64,000 nt of DNA from Flavobacterium sp. ZT3R18. Its GTDB lineage: Bacteria > Bacteroidota > Bacteroidia > Flavobacteriales > Flavobacteriaceae. Under the pieces are notes generated by a model. That model saw nothing but the letters and a program-made list of their open reading frames with translations. It was not told where the DNA came from and did not search any database. The stretch is taken from NCBI RefSeq assembly GCF_007097385.1, contig NZ_VJZS01000020.1, forward strand, positions 24,756-88,755. Reading direction: 5' to 3'. The position numbers and the translations under genes are program-made. Below, piece by piece: positions 19,460 through 27,335 of this stretch. Numbering within the stretch: the stretch's first letter is position 1; the number at the start of each line of letters is the position of its first letter.

Positions 19460-19783
19460 TTAAAAAGTAAGATCATCGGAATTGTCCAATTCATTGGAAT
19501 TGGCTGTGTTTTCAGTTGGTTGCAGTTTTTTGGCAAAGACCAAAATTTTAAGTCTACCGGTATGAAAGGTCAGATCGCCCAGAACCCTGCCGTCTCAGTC
19601 CGATATGTCCGAAAAGCTTAACGAGTGCCCCTTTTTTGTATCAATCAGCTGGTTTTGCATTTAGCCAATACGAACATCGATATAGGTTACGATTTCCTTA
19701 AAGTACCTGCTTACTTTGGTTTTATAGCTGTTGTTGGTGGCATCTTTTGTGGTACCTCCTAGTAATTTCCATGATTCTAAATT
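19460..19783 (-). pseudogene. Decayed ORF of unknown family
   Basis: One - strand frame reads through 108 codons with only two internal stops. It starts NLESWKLLGGTTKDATNNSY, continues with KVSRYFKEIVTYIDVRIG, a stop, KKGHSLSFSDISD, a stop, GDLTFHTGRLKILVFAKKLQ, and a polar Asn/Asp-rich end. This is protein-like composition well above chance for such AT-rich DNA. I do not recognise the family. The flanks 19163-19459 and 19784-19872 show no gene. Confidence 0.55.
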
Positions 19784-19872
19784 TTAGTGAATATTTTTTT
19801 AGTTTCTTTCTCCCTGCCCTTTGGGAAAACTATTTTTCAAAAGAAAAAACAGAAAAAAGAAAGCAAGAAATC

Positions 19873-19960
19873 AGTGGTTTAAGGATGTAAAGAGCTATAA
19901 GTCCCGAAGGGTGGCGAATGCAATGTAGCCATTATGCGCTTGCAACATTCTTAAACCACT
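19873..19960. repeat. Long-armed inverted repeat downstream of mobC
   Basis: AGTGGTTTAAGGATGT (19873-19888) and ACATTCTTAAACCACT (19945-19960) are inverted copies with 15 of 16 positions matching. They enclose 56 bp of GC-richer sequence with a smaller inverted motif (TGCAA/TTGCA). The arms are too far apart for a simple terminator, so this may be a mobile-element boundary or a structured RNA. The stretch 19961-20189 has no gene. AGGGAGCTGTCTGAAAAGTT at 20101 resembles some IS ends. Confidence 0.6.
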
Positions 19961-20189
19961 ATCTTAGCTGCCCTTTTAATCTGTTTTTGATGTTCTTTTT
20001 TATAATTTGTGAAGAATTGTCGTTGGTAAAATATTAGGTTGTTGTTTCTATTTAAGATCATAATGTAAAGGATGTAGTGTACATTCCTAAAGCTAAAAAA
20101 AGGGAGCTGTCTGAAAAGTTTTTGTTTTTCAATAACAATTTTGTTAGGATATTTTATGGTTTTGTTTATTTGTACAAGTCTATTTTTGA

Positions 20190-22178
20190 TTATTTCTTCA
20201 CCACCAAATAAACCAGCCCCGGATCATTCAGCAATCTTTCCATTTCCGAGTGAATAATATCCTGAATATCCTGTTTTATCTGCAGATAATTTCGCTGGAC
20301 CATAGCATTATCCAGCTTGCGAATAACGCCAATATCAACATAATTTTCCTGTTCTTTTTTCAATGCTCCATGGTCATTCACAATTTCACAATGAAAAGTC
20401 TTCAACTCAATTTTACAATCAGGATCATCAGCAACCATACCGACAAACTCGCCTGAACTTAAAGACGAAATTTTGGAAGGAGGCACAGCAGATTCCAATT
20501 GTTTGGAACGACTGATTGAAGTGTCTCCACTATTTATAGAAAGACTTTCTCTGTCTTGCATAATTTTGCCAAATCGCTCCGAAAGTTGCTTCGCAGTATC
20601 CCCAGTAACCTGACCACTGACGATATTTCCGGTAATGTTCATAATCACGTCTGCCTGTTCACGTCCGTAATCCTTGCGCAGCTGACTGAAGTCTTGAATT
20701 CCTAGACAAGTTGCTACTTTATTGCTTCGTGCAGTAGCAATAAGACTATCCATATTGTTGAGGTAGATTGTCGGAAACTCATCAAATATCAGGCTGCTTT
20801 TTTGCTTGCCTTTTTGGTTCACTTGCTTTACCAAACGGTTTACATACAAGGATAATACTGCGCCATATATTTGTATTTTTTGTGGGTTGTTACCCATGCA
20901 AACAATCTTAGGTTCTTCCGGATTATTGATGTCCAATGTAAAATCATTGCCTGATAAAACGTAATACAATTGAGGAGAGGAAAGTCTTGCCATTGCAATT
21001 TTAGCGGAAGCAATCTGACCTTCTAATTGTTCCATTACATCGTTGAGGTAGGCATTGACAAAAGGATTAATCAATACCTCAATTTCCTTCTCGGTTCGTA
21101 GTAACGTAAAGAGACTATCGTAGTCAGCCTGCATGAGTTCTATAACATGTGGTAGCGTACAAAATCCACCATCTTTATACTTTTTCAAGTACCATATTAT
21201 AGCAGAAAGAAAGTTAATAGGCGATTCCACAAAGAAATCGCCTTGTCGTTTAATCCATTCTCGGTTTAACCCTAACAAAATAGTTCGAGCAGATTCGGAT
21301 GCATCTGTAATATCCGTCATGGCTGAGGGTTCTAACGGATTGCAGCGATGTGTTCGGGTTAGGTCATCAAAATTGATAACATAAAACTGTGGTGCTTTGG
21401 GATACAAATGTTTGTATTTGAGCCACGTATTATAGGCAATTTTAGAAAGGTCATCGAACTTGAAATCATAGACAAACATCGTAAACCCTTTACGGATGTG
21501 TTGGGTAATCACGTGTCGGATTACAAAATACGATTTACCAGAACCAGGAGTACCCAAGACCATCAATGCCCGAAAGGGATTAATAATGTTTATCCAGCTG
21601 TTGCGAATTTTGTCTTTCAAGTAATAGCGGGCAGGTAGATTAATGGAAAATTCATTTTCCAAAAGCCTTTCTTCCTGCGGAAAAGTTTCATTTTCTTTGT
21701 TGAAAATATCCTTGTGGTTGAGTCGGTTTTTTATAATACGGGATAGTAGGGTACCACCTGAAAGCATTAGAAGATAGCCAACAGAAGTGATAGCCATGTA
21801 GGTAATTGCTGTCTGTACAACTTCAATTTTTAAGTATAATGAAAGACAGCTGATAAAATAAATCAGTATGCCTGTAATAATATAGGCAAAGGCTGTTTTG
21901 TAATTTAGCTTTTCATCTTTACGCCCTTTTGCACCAATTAAGGAAATCACTAAAAATCCCAAGGCAAAGAGTTTGGATTTATGAAAATTACTGAACAATC
22001 CGGTATTGTGGATATTGCCTAAAATGGTATCGCTGAATCCGCTAACTAGATGCCACTCCCGAAAAGCTGCATAGCAGTAATAATAAAAGTGAATTCCTAA
22101 AATAACGATACTGATGAGCCTTGTCATGTCGAGTATCTTCCTTAATGCTTGTTCGTTTTCTCCCGTTTGCATAGCCAT
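20190..22178 (-). CDS. mobC: MobC: type IV coupling protein of a Bacteroidota ICE
   Basis: This 662-residue VirD4/TraG-type ATPase couples the relaxase-DNA complex to the mating channel. The N-terminal 150 residues contain about four membrane helices. Walker A is GTPGSGKSYFV near 212, Walker B lies in SLIFDEFPTIYL near 465, and ATARSNKVATCLGIQDFSQL near 483 is the typical coupling-protein motif that follows. It is the last gene of the mobA-mobB-mobC set and starts 11 bp after mobB. All key residues look intact, so it should work. Confidence 0.9.
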   Translation of the reverse strand: MAMQTGENEQALRKILDMTRLISIVILGIHFYYYCYAAFREWHLVSGFSDTILGNIHNTGLFSNFHKSKLFALGFLVISLIGAKGRKDEKLNYKTAFAYIITGILIYFISCLSLYLKIEVVQTAITYMAITSVGYLLMLSGGTLLSRIIKNRLNHKDIFNKENETFPQEERLLENEFSINLPARYYLKDKIRNSWINIINPFRALMVLGTPGSGKSYFVIRHVITQHIRKGFTMFVYDFKFDDLSKIAYNTWLKYKHLYPKAPQFYVINFDDLTRTHRCNPLEPSAMTDITDASESARTILLGLNREWIKRQGDFFVESPINFLSAIIWYLKKYKDGGFCTLPHVIELMQADYDSLFTLLRTEKEIEVLINPFVNAYLNDVMEQLEGQIASAKIAMARLSSPQLYYVLSGNDFTLDINNPEEPKIVCMGNNPQKIQIYGAVLSLYVNRLVKQVNQKGKQKSSLIFDEFPTIYLNNMDSLIATARSNKVATCLGIQDFSQLRKDYGREQADVIMNITGNIVSGQVTGDTAKQLSERFGKIMQDRESLSINSGDTSISRSKQLESAVPPSKISSLSSGEFVGMVADDPDCKIELKTFHCEIVNDHGALKKEQENYVDIGVIRKLDNAMVQRNYLQIKQDIQDIIHSEMERLLNDPGLVYLVVKK

Positions 22179-22189
22179 AATTTTAGTTT

Positions 22190-23500
22190 TTATTGATTGT
22201 CAGATTGTCCTTTTCTTTTTTTCTTTTTCCGTTTTTTCTTAAGCTGGTTCGGGACGTAATTCGCAGCCTGTTCGGATTGGGTAAGTATATCCGATAGTTG
22301 TCCAATTGCGGTATTTGAATCAACATATTTATTCTTTTGGAACACATCGTCAAACGAAGCTTTATCGCTTATTTGATTTGGTGTTTTAGATTTAGGCTCC
22401 ATTGATTTCTCAATAGTTGAACCCGATATTTTTTGGCCTGGCACTGTGATTAATCCGCAACGTTCTTGAATAGCTTTGGCACTGTATTGTTTACCCAACG
22501 TACTACCATTAAAAACACATTTTGTAGTATGGTCAACATAGGTAATTCCATACAGTATCCCTTCTTCACTTTTTCTTAAAACGGTATTAATTCCTTCCTT
22601 TTGCAATAGTTGTACCAATTCTGCAAGCGATGGTTTCTTTCCTAAAAATGCAAGATCAATTGCATTTTTGATCCTGTTCTTGTGGGAGTCCAGACTGGTC
22701 TTATTTGAAGTAAACTTTTCCTCTAAAAATTTCAAGGTAGGTTTGTTGTAAAAATCGCTGGCTTTGATTGGAACTCCAATTGGTTTGCCGCTTTCATCCA
22801 ATATTCGGTACACCAATCCTTTTGCTTTAAATATCCTTGAATTTTCACTACCACGGTCAGCAAGAACATTGTACTGTTGCAACACTGCATTTAGTTCTGC
22901 AAGGCTTACATATTTATATGAAGAAAGCACTCCGTTAAGCACATTTACAATTGCCTTTTTGGACTGAATTTTTCCGTATTGAACCTTTCCCGTAGCAATG
23001 GGTTGAAGTTCAATATTCAGTTTGTTTTTGCGTCCTTCTGCCACTACAAGCCCAAACGATTTTTCGATTTCTTTCCGTGCGATTTCAGATTGGTTTCTAC
23101 CAATATTCTGCATATCGATTCTACTTCCGTCAGCCTTTACTTTTATGGATACTAAATGAATGTGTGGATGTCCTGAATCGTGATGCTGATATACTAAATA
23201 AGGTTGTTCCCCGAAGCCTATTTTCTCCATATAAGTATCGGCTATGTCCATCAATTTCTCTTTCGAATGATTTTCTGACGGATCAAAATTCAATGAGATG
23301 TGCACGCTGTTTCGTTTTACATTGTCATTCAATTTCAACTGTTTCAGAAACCTGTTCAGTTTCATGGTACCGTTCATTTTATCTACATCAATTGGATAAT
23401 TTCCTTCACCTATACACTCTGCCACAGCCTGTTTTACCTTGTTCTCATTATAGTTGAAAATGCTGTGAATAGAATGTCCTGTCTTTATGATTGCAACCAT
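22190..23500 (-). CDS. mobB: MobB: relaxase (MOBP type)
   Basis: 436-residue relaxase/mobilization nuclease. The N-terminal domain (1-180) carries the metal-binding histidine motif HHDSGHPHIHLVS near 116, and a candidate catalytic tyrosine lies in the NYP segment near 34. The C-terminal 250 residues are lower in similarity and end in a Lys-rich tail. The relaxase nicks oriT and stays bound to the 5' end of the transferred strand. Its start overlaps the 3' end of mobA by 16 bp, which implies translational coupling. The likely oriT lies at 23955-24017. Confidence 0.92.
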   Translation of the reverse strand: MVAIIKTGHSIHSIFNYNENKVKQAVAECIGEGNYPIDVDKMNGTMKLNRFLKQLKLNDNVKRNSVHISLNFDPSENHSKEKLMDIADTYMEKIGFGEQPYLVYQHHDSGHPHIHLVSIKVKADGSRIDMQNIGRNQSEIARKEIEKSFGLVVAEGRKNKLNIELQPIATGKVQYGKIQSKKAIVNVLNGVLSSYKYVSLAELNAVLQQYNVLADRGSENSRIFKAKGLVYRILDESGKPIGVPIKASDFYNKPTLKFLEEKFTSNKTSLDSHKNRIKNAIDLAFLGKKPSLAELVQLLQKEGINTVLRKSEEGILYGITYVDHTTKCVFNGSTLGKQYSAKAIQERCGLITVPGQKISGSTIEKSMEPKSKTPNQISDKASFDDVFQKNKYVDSNTAIGQLSDILTQSEQAANYVPNQLKKKRKKKKRKGQSDNQ

Positions 23501-23880
23501 TTTTCAGCCATTTTTCGGATGTAATTTTTGATTTCTTCCACCTTATTTAAAAGGATTTTTTTCTCCAGTTCAGAGCTTATGATCCACACTTTAAATTCAG
23601 GAATTTGGTCGAGGGTGTGTAACTTTTTTACGGCTTGGTTGAAGTTATTTCCTAAGGCACTCAGTTCTGCTCGCAGCCGTATAATCTCCGCCATAAATTC
23701 GTCAAGAGATTGGTTGCGGTAATTGGTCGTAATAGGTTTATCGAATAGGTGTTTGCGAATGTAGTCGCTCAGCTTACGGGAAGTACTGGCTTTCCATTTA
23801 CGCTCAATTTTTACATATTCTTTGGGTGTAAACCGTAACCCAACAATACGTGTCCTGTTTGAATTTTCTCTTTCCATCAT
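23485..23880 (-). CDS. mobA: MobA: relaxosome accessory protein
   Basis: 131 residues. The N terminus reads RTRIVGLRFTPKEYVKIERK, the pattern of ribbon-helix-helix DNA-binding proteins of the mobilization (MobC/PF05713-like) group. A helical part with ALGNNFNQAVKKLH near 80 follows, a hallmark of that group. It should bind the oriT dyads just 5' of the gene and help load MobB. It is the first gene of the - strand mob operon. Confidence 0.88.
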   Translation of the reverse strand: MMERENSNRTRIVGLRFTPKEYVKIERKWKASTSRKLSDYIRKHLFDKPITTNYRNQSLDEFMAEIIRLRAELSALGNNFNQAVKKLHTLDQIPEFKVWIISSELEKKILLNKVEEIKNYIRKMAEKWLQS

Positions 23881-23954
23881 TTCTCATCTTCATTGTTATC
23901 AAACTCTTTTTGTTCTTTCAGTGTCACTGCTAACGAGTCCCGAGTATAGAGCAG

Positions 23955-24017
23955 CCAGAATCGGTTGTTTAACAACTGGACATCTGGCCGATTGCAGGAA
24001 CATGGCAATCTTCCTGC
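23955..24017. other. Candidate oriT: cluster of dyads 5' of mobA
   Basis: Within 63 bp there are three inverted repeats: AATCGG (23959-23964) with CCGATT (23988-23993), GTTGTT-T-AACAAC (23964-23976), and GCAGGAA (23994-24000) with TTCCTGC (24011-24017). The last arm, TTCCTGC, resembles the ATCCTG/C core of nic sites used by MOBP relaxases. It lies 75 bp upstream of mobA, a usual place for oriT. No nick site is proven. Confidence 0.7.
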
Positions 24018-24608
24018 TACTTTAAACGTCTATTAGACTTTTCAGTATTTCTGAAATGTTCAAAAATCAATTTTTCATTTATATAATCTTCTAATAGTGT
24101 TATTTTGAAGATTAGATGTAAAACACTATTCCAGTCAGGCAAAACCTTAATGATTTTAAAAATGGATTCTATCGCTGTTTCAATAATCAAGGAAAGTGCA
24201 CACTGCATACCATTTAGCACCATTGTAATTGGGCAGCAATAAAGCCAATTACCCCACACAATTTCCACCAAAGGAAGTGCTCTTTCCAAACAATAAATCA
24301 ATTTTAAAACAACAAAGTCCTGACTTTTTAGGAAGGTTTTTGTTGTTCGTTTTAAAGGTAACAGCAGTCAATAAATACTTAGAAATAAAGCCATTCCAGA
24401 ACTTGATATTTACCTTGAATTGTCTTTTTATAAACCACTTTATTTTAAACATTGATTGTAAATTTCATACTCTTGGGAATCCTTTTATAACCAATCCTTG
24501 CTATACATTTTATAATCCGATTCAAAGCACATTGTTTTAACCCTGTCTATCTATAATCCTATCGTTCATCATTGATATCAGATACGAAGTTAAGCAAGCG
24601 GTTTGGAT
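24018..24608. other. Noncoding AT-rich gap between oriT region and small gene
   Basis: Short ORFs exist on both strands (24017-24301 -, 24229-24540 +). They overlap each other in antisense, lack domain character and look accidental. An imperfect inverted pair (AAAACAACAAA near 24305 and TTGTTGTTCGTTTT near 24340) is present. No convincing gene was seen. Confidence 0.5.
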
Positions 24609-24647
24609 CTTACCTATCATAGACATATTATGTCCATGATAGGTAAG
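24609..24647. promoter_or_regulatory. 39-bp near-perfect palindrome, probable operator
   Basis: The left arm CTTACCTATCATAGACATA (24609-24627) and its inverse (24629-24647) match at 18 of 19 positions around a single central base. The right end lies 11 bp before the -7 element at 24659, so it covers the -33 region. A dimeric regulator bound here would block or set transcription of the gene at 24700. Confidence 0.75.
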
Positions 24648-24658
24648 CAATGACTTTA

Positions 24659-24666
24659 TACCTTTG
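24659..24666 (+). promoter_or_regulatory. Promoter -7 element TACCTTTG
   Basis: Exact match to the Bacteroidota TAnnTTTG consensus, 33 bp before the ATG at 24700. No TTG is seen at the expected -33 position, which the palindrome occupies instead, so activation by a bound factor is plausible. Confidence 0.7.
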
Positions 24667-24699
24667 TAAAATAAATTATTAATTAAAACCGTGAAGATT

Positions 24700-24993
24700 A
24701 TGCTGACAACAAATGATGTGGCCAAGGTTTTTGATACTATATTGAGTATCCCTGGTATGAATGAGGTAGTGAAGATTGATTTGAAAATTTCACGAAAAAA
24801 TGTGCTGTTATTGAATCATGTTATTGAACGTGGATTATCAGCTAAAGAGGACGATAAATCATCGATTCTATTGACGAGTGTTCCTCAAGAAAATCTTCAG
24901 GAATTAAAACTCTTTGGAGATGAATGTTTGCAAAAAGCTGGACTTATAGAACTCAGTGAAAAATTAAAGACATTGAGCGAGACTGGGAAGTAA
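24700..24993 (+). CDS. Small unknown protein of the ICE, 97 residues
   Basis: I chose the ATG at 24700 over an in-frame GTG three codons earlier. The protein is soluble, mostly helical, with repeated Leu and acidic/basic residues (NDVAKVFDTILSIPGMNEVV, later SEKLKTLSE). I do not recognise a family. It has a strong promoter with a large operator palindrome upstream and a clear terminator downstream, so it is a regulated single-gene unit. It is read away from the mob operon. A role in ICE control or in relaxosome function is possible from position only. Confidence 0.7.
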   Translation: MLTTNDVAKVFDTILSIPGMNEVVKIDLKISRKNVLLLNHVIERGLSAKEDDKSSILLTSVPQENLQELKLFGDECLQKAGLIELSEKLKTLSETGK

Positions 24994-25023
24994 CGTAGCT
25001 CTAAAAAAATGTAGAAACGAACG

Positions 25024-25062
25024 GATGCCAATAGGTAAATACTGTTTATTGGCATCTTTTTT
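25024..25062 (+). terminator. Rho-independent terminator
   Basis: GATGCCAAT (25024-25032) pairs with ATTGGCATC (25048-25056), followed by six T. It lies 30 bp after the small gene. Confidence 0.88.
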
Positions 25063-25369
25063 AGTAATCCATTTTACCTCAATGAGACTGTTTTTTGTTT
25101 TTTAACTAAAATTGAATGTTTTTGAAAAATCTTGGCACGTTTTCGGTAACAAGTTGTCAAGTAGACTGTTGTAGTTTTGTTTCGTTCTAATTCCAAATAA
25201 TTAAATCGCCAGTAAAATATTTTACTTTTTAGATTTAGTGGAGCTAGATAAGATGTTGAAAATTATTGACTTGTGTAATAGTAAAGTTGGAAATCAGTAT
25301 ATGAAATTTCAATATAGATTATATACAATTTGATGTTTGATAATTGTCTAAACTTAAACTTCAGAAAAC
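25063..25369. other. Upstream region of the MauE-like gene, no gene seen
   Basis: AT-rich, about 300 bp. It should hold the promoter of the gene at 25370, but I find no clear TAnnTTTG element. Confidence 0.4.
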
Positions 25370-26908
25370 ATGAAATTGAATGGAACTATTAAGAGTATAA
25401 TTGTTGAAACAATTTGTCTGTTGTACGCCTTGCTTTTTATGTATGCAGCAGCTAGCAAATTGTTAGATTTTGAAAACTTTCAAGTCCAGTTAGGGCAGTC
25501 TCCATTGTTAAGTGCTTTTGCTTGGTGGGTATCTCGATTCGTGCCTATAATAGAATTAGGAATAGTGGTATTACTGAGTGTCCCAAAGTGGCGTTATTTT
25601 GGTCTTTTTGCTTCGTTGGGGTTGATGGGCATGTTTACGAGTTATATTTTTATTGTATTGCATTTTAGTTCTTTTGTACCTTGTTCTTGTGGAGGTATAT
25701 TAGAGAAAATGAGTTGGAATACACATCTTGTTTTTAATATTGTATTTGTAGTATTGGCCGTCTTAGCATTGGTATGGCAAAAGCAAGTTAATGATGAAAA
25801 TACCCGATGCTATATAAAATCACCCCTTATTAAAAGTATTCCCATTACTATACTGTCTAGTATTGTCATTATGATTGTTTTGTTTCTGTCTTCTGAGGAT
25901 ATTATGCAGCATCAAAACCCTTTTATTAGACGGTATATCAGACGTTCGATAACGCTAGTCCATTCGACAGATTTAAAATTCAATTCGTATTATTTTTCAG
26001 GATGTGATAAGGATCGTATTTATTTGGGTAATTACACAGATCCTTTGCATATTCTCTCTATAGATCGTTCTTTTAAATCTCAAAAAGTAATCACAATTGA
26101 CCTTAAGAATAAGAGCCTCCCTTTTCGTTTAGTTACCATTTTAATCAGAGGAAAATACTTTTATTTAATGGATGGGAGTTTACCCTGTATCTATCGAGGA
26201 CGTACTCAGGATTGGAAAATAACAGAGGAATTAAAAGGTATTCCTAATTTTACAATAGCTGAACCTATCGATAGTGCTAGTGTTGTTTTTCGGAACAATA
26301 CAGGAGTAAATGCAGCGCATGTACTTGGGGTCTTTAGCTCGAATACATCTCCTAAAGTTCATTATGCACCATCCCTTTTGCAAAAACAAATTGATGGGAT
26401 ATTTGATACCGACGGGATGTTGCACTTTAATAGTGAATTGGGTAGAATGGTGTATGTTTATTTCTATCGGAATGAGATTATTCTAGCGGATAAAAATGGG
26501 AGATTAGATCGCAGGGAACACACCATAGACACCGTATCACATGCTAAAATTAAAGTGGCTTATTTGAAAGGGGGTACTCAGCGAAAAATGGCAGCCCCAC
26601 CACTTATTGTCAACGCTATTACTGCTACAAAAAACAACCTTTTATTTGTTGAATCTAAGGTGCCAGGCTTGTATGAGAATGATCCCATGTGGAAGCATGC
26701 GGCTATTATTGATGTCTATAATCTAAAAACGAATTCTTACGTTTTGAGCTTTCCCATTTTTGGAACCGAAGATAATACCCTTAAATCTATGTTTGTTACG
26801 AATGACCATTTATATGTTATTATTGGCACGCAACTAATGATGTATGAATTGAAAGGAAGTTTAAAAAAAGAAATGATAATTAGAACAGATACTAGTTCTA
26901 ATTTATAA
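25370..26908 (+). CDS. MauE/DoxX-like membrane protein with periplasmic propeller-like domain
   Basis: 512 residues. The first 175 hold about five membrane helices of the MauE/DoxX type (AAASKLLDFENFQVQLGQSP near 23 is the usual loop) and a CSCGG cysteine pair near 105. MauE is needed for disulfide formation in methylamine dehydrogenase, and family members are thought to pass redox equivalents. Residues 185-510 are soluble and rich in beta strands with repeated 'D..G.l......' units, resembling the TolB/BF3164-like propellers of Bacteroidota. The gene lies 88 bp before a small exported four-cysteine protein and faces a RagA/RagB-peptidase operon. The redox role is inferred. Confidence 0.75.
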   Translation: MKLNGTIKSIIVETICLLYALLFMYAAASKLLDFENFQVQLGQSPLLSAFAWWVSRFVPIIELGIVVLLSVPKWRYFGLFASLGLMGMFTSYIFIVLHFSSFVPCSCGGILEKMSWNTHLVFNIVFVVLAVLALVWQKQVNDENTRCYIKSPLIKSIPITILSSIVIMIVLFLSSEDIMQHQNPFIRRYIRRSITLVHSTDLKFNSYYFSGCDKDRIYLGNYTDPLHILSIDRSFKSQKVITIDLKNKSLPFRLVTILIRGKYFYLMDGSLPCIYRGRTQDWKITEELKGIPNFTIAEPIDSASVVFRNNTGVNAAHVLGVFSSNTSPKVHYAPSLLQKQIDGIFDTDGMLHFNSELGRMVYVYFYRNEIILADKNGRLDRREHTIDTVSHAKIKVAYLKGGTQRKMAAPPLIVNAITATKNNLLFVESKVPGLYENDPMWKHAAIIDVYNLKTNSYVLSFPIFGTEDNTLKSMFVTNDHLYVIIGTQLMMYELKGSLKKEMIIRTDTSSNL

Positions 26909-26996
26909 AAATATACCGGCCAGTGTCAGGAAAAAAGATCGAAAACCTGTAGAAAAAAGTAGATCAAGTTTAAATTTAATTTTAATACTTTTTATT

Positions 26997-27254
26997 ATGA
27001 AAACAGCATTTTTTAAATCGACGATGCCCTTTGCAGTTGTTGCAATAATGGGGATTTCAGGAGCTTTTTTAACCACTTCTATGCAAAGTGCTTCTAATGT
27101 AGCTGCTCCTAAAACAGGTTATATAGCAGGTGCGCAAGGTCCCTGTAGTGTTCCTGTAAGTTGCAATACCACTCCAGGCCAAATTTGTCTAGCAAATGGG
27201 GTACAGGCTTTTGGTAAAGCAAACAACTGTAGTGAGGTTTTATATCGTCCATAA
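26997..27254 (+). CDS. DUF6520-like small exported protein
   Basis: 85 residues. A start like MKTAFFKSTMPFAVVAIMGI with a hydrophobic stretch ending near 30 is typical of the DUF6520 family of Flavobacteria. The mature part of about 50 residues has four cysteines (GPC, VSC, QIC, NNC), enough for two disulfides, and ends LYRP. The function of the family is unknown. The gene follows the MauE-like gene and ends at a strong terminator, so the two probably form a unit in which the membrane protein oxidizes or handles the peptide. Confidence 0.75.
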   Translation: MKTAFFKSTMPFAVVAIMGISGAFLTTSMQSASNVAAPKTGYIAGAQGPCSVPVSCNTTPGQICLANGVQAFGKANNCSEVLYRP

Positions 27255-27280
27255 AGTAATTGTTTGACGATATGAAAAGG

Positions 27281-27317
27281 CAATGCAGTTCCGAAATGGG
27301 ACTGCATTGTTTTTTTG
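27281..27317 (+). terminator. Strong rho-independent terminator
   Basis: CAATGCAGTTCC (27281-27292) pairs with GGGACTGCATTG (27298-27309) with one G-T pair, followed by a T run. It separates the + strand pair from the convergent peptidase operon. Confidence 0.9.
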
Positions 27318-27335
27318 TTTTTATAGATAAAATAA

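Noticed and set aside
20101..20120. AGGGAGCTGTCTGAAAAGTT as an insertion sequence end
   Set aside because: It resembles some IS termini, but no transposase, second end or target duplication was found, so it is not listed as an element.
24017..24540. Short ORFs of 94 and 103 codons on opposite strands
   Set aside because: They overlap in antisense, sit in the oriT-to-promoter gap and have no domain-like composition, so they are treated as chance frames.
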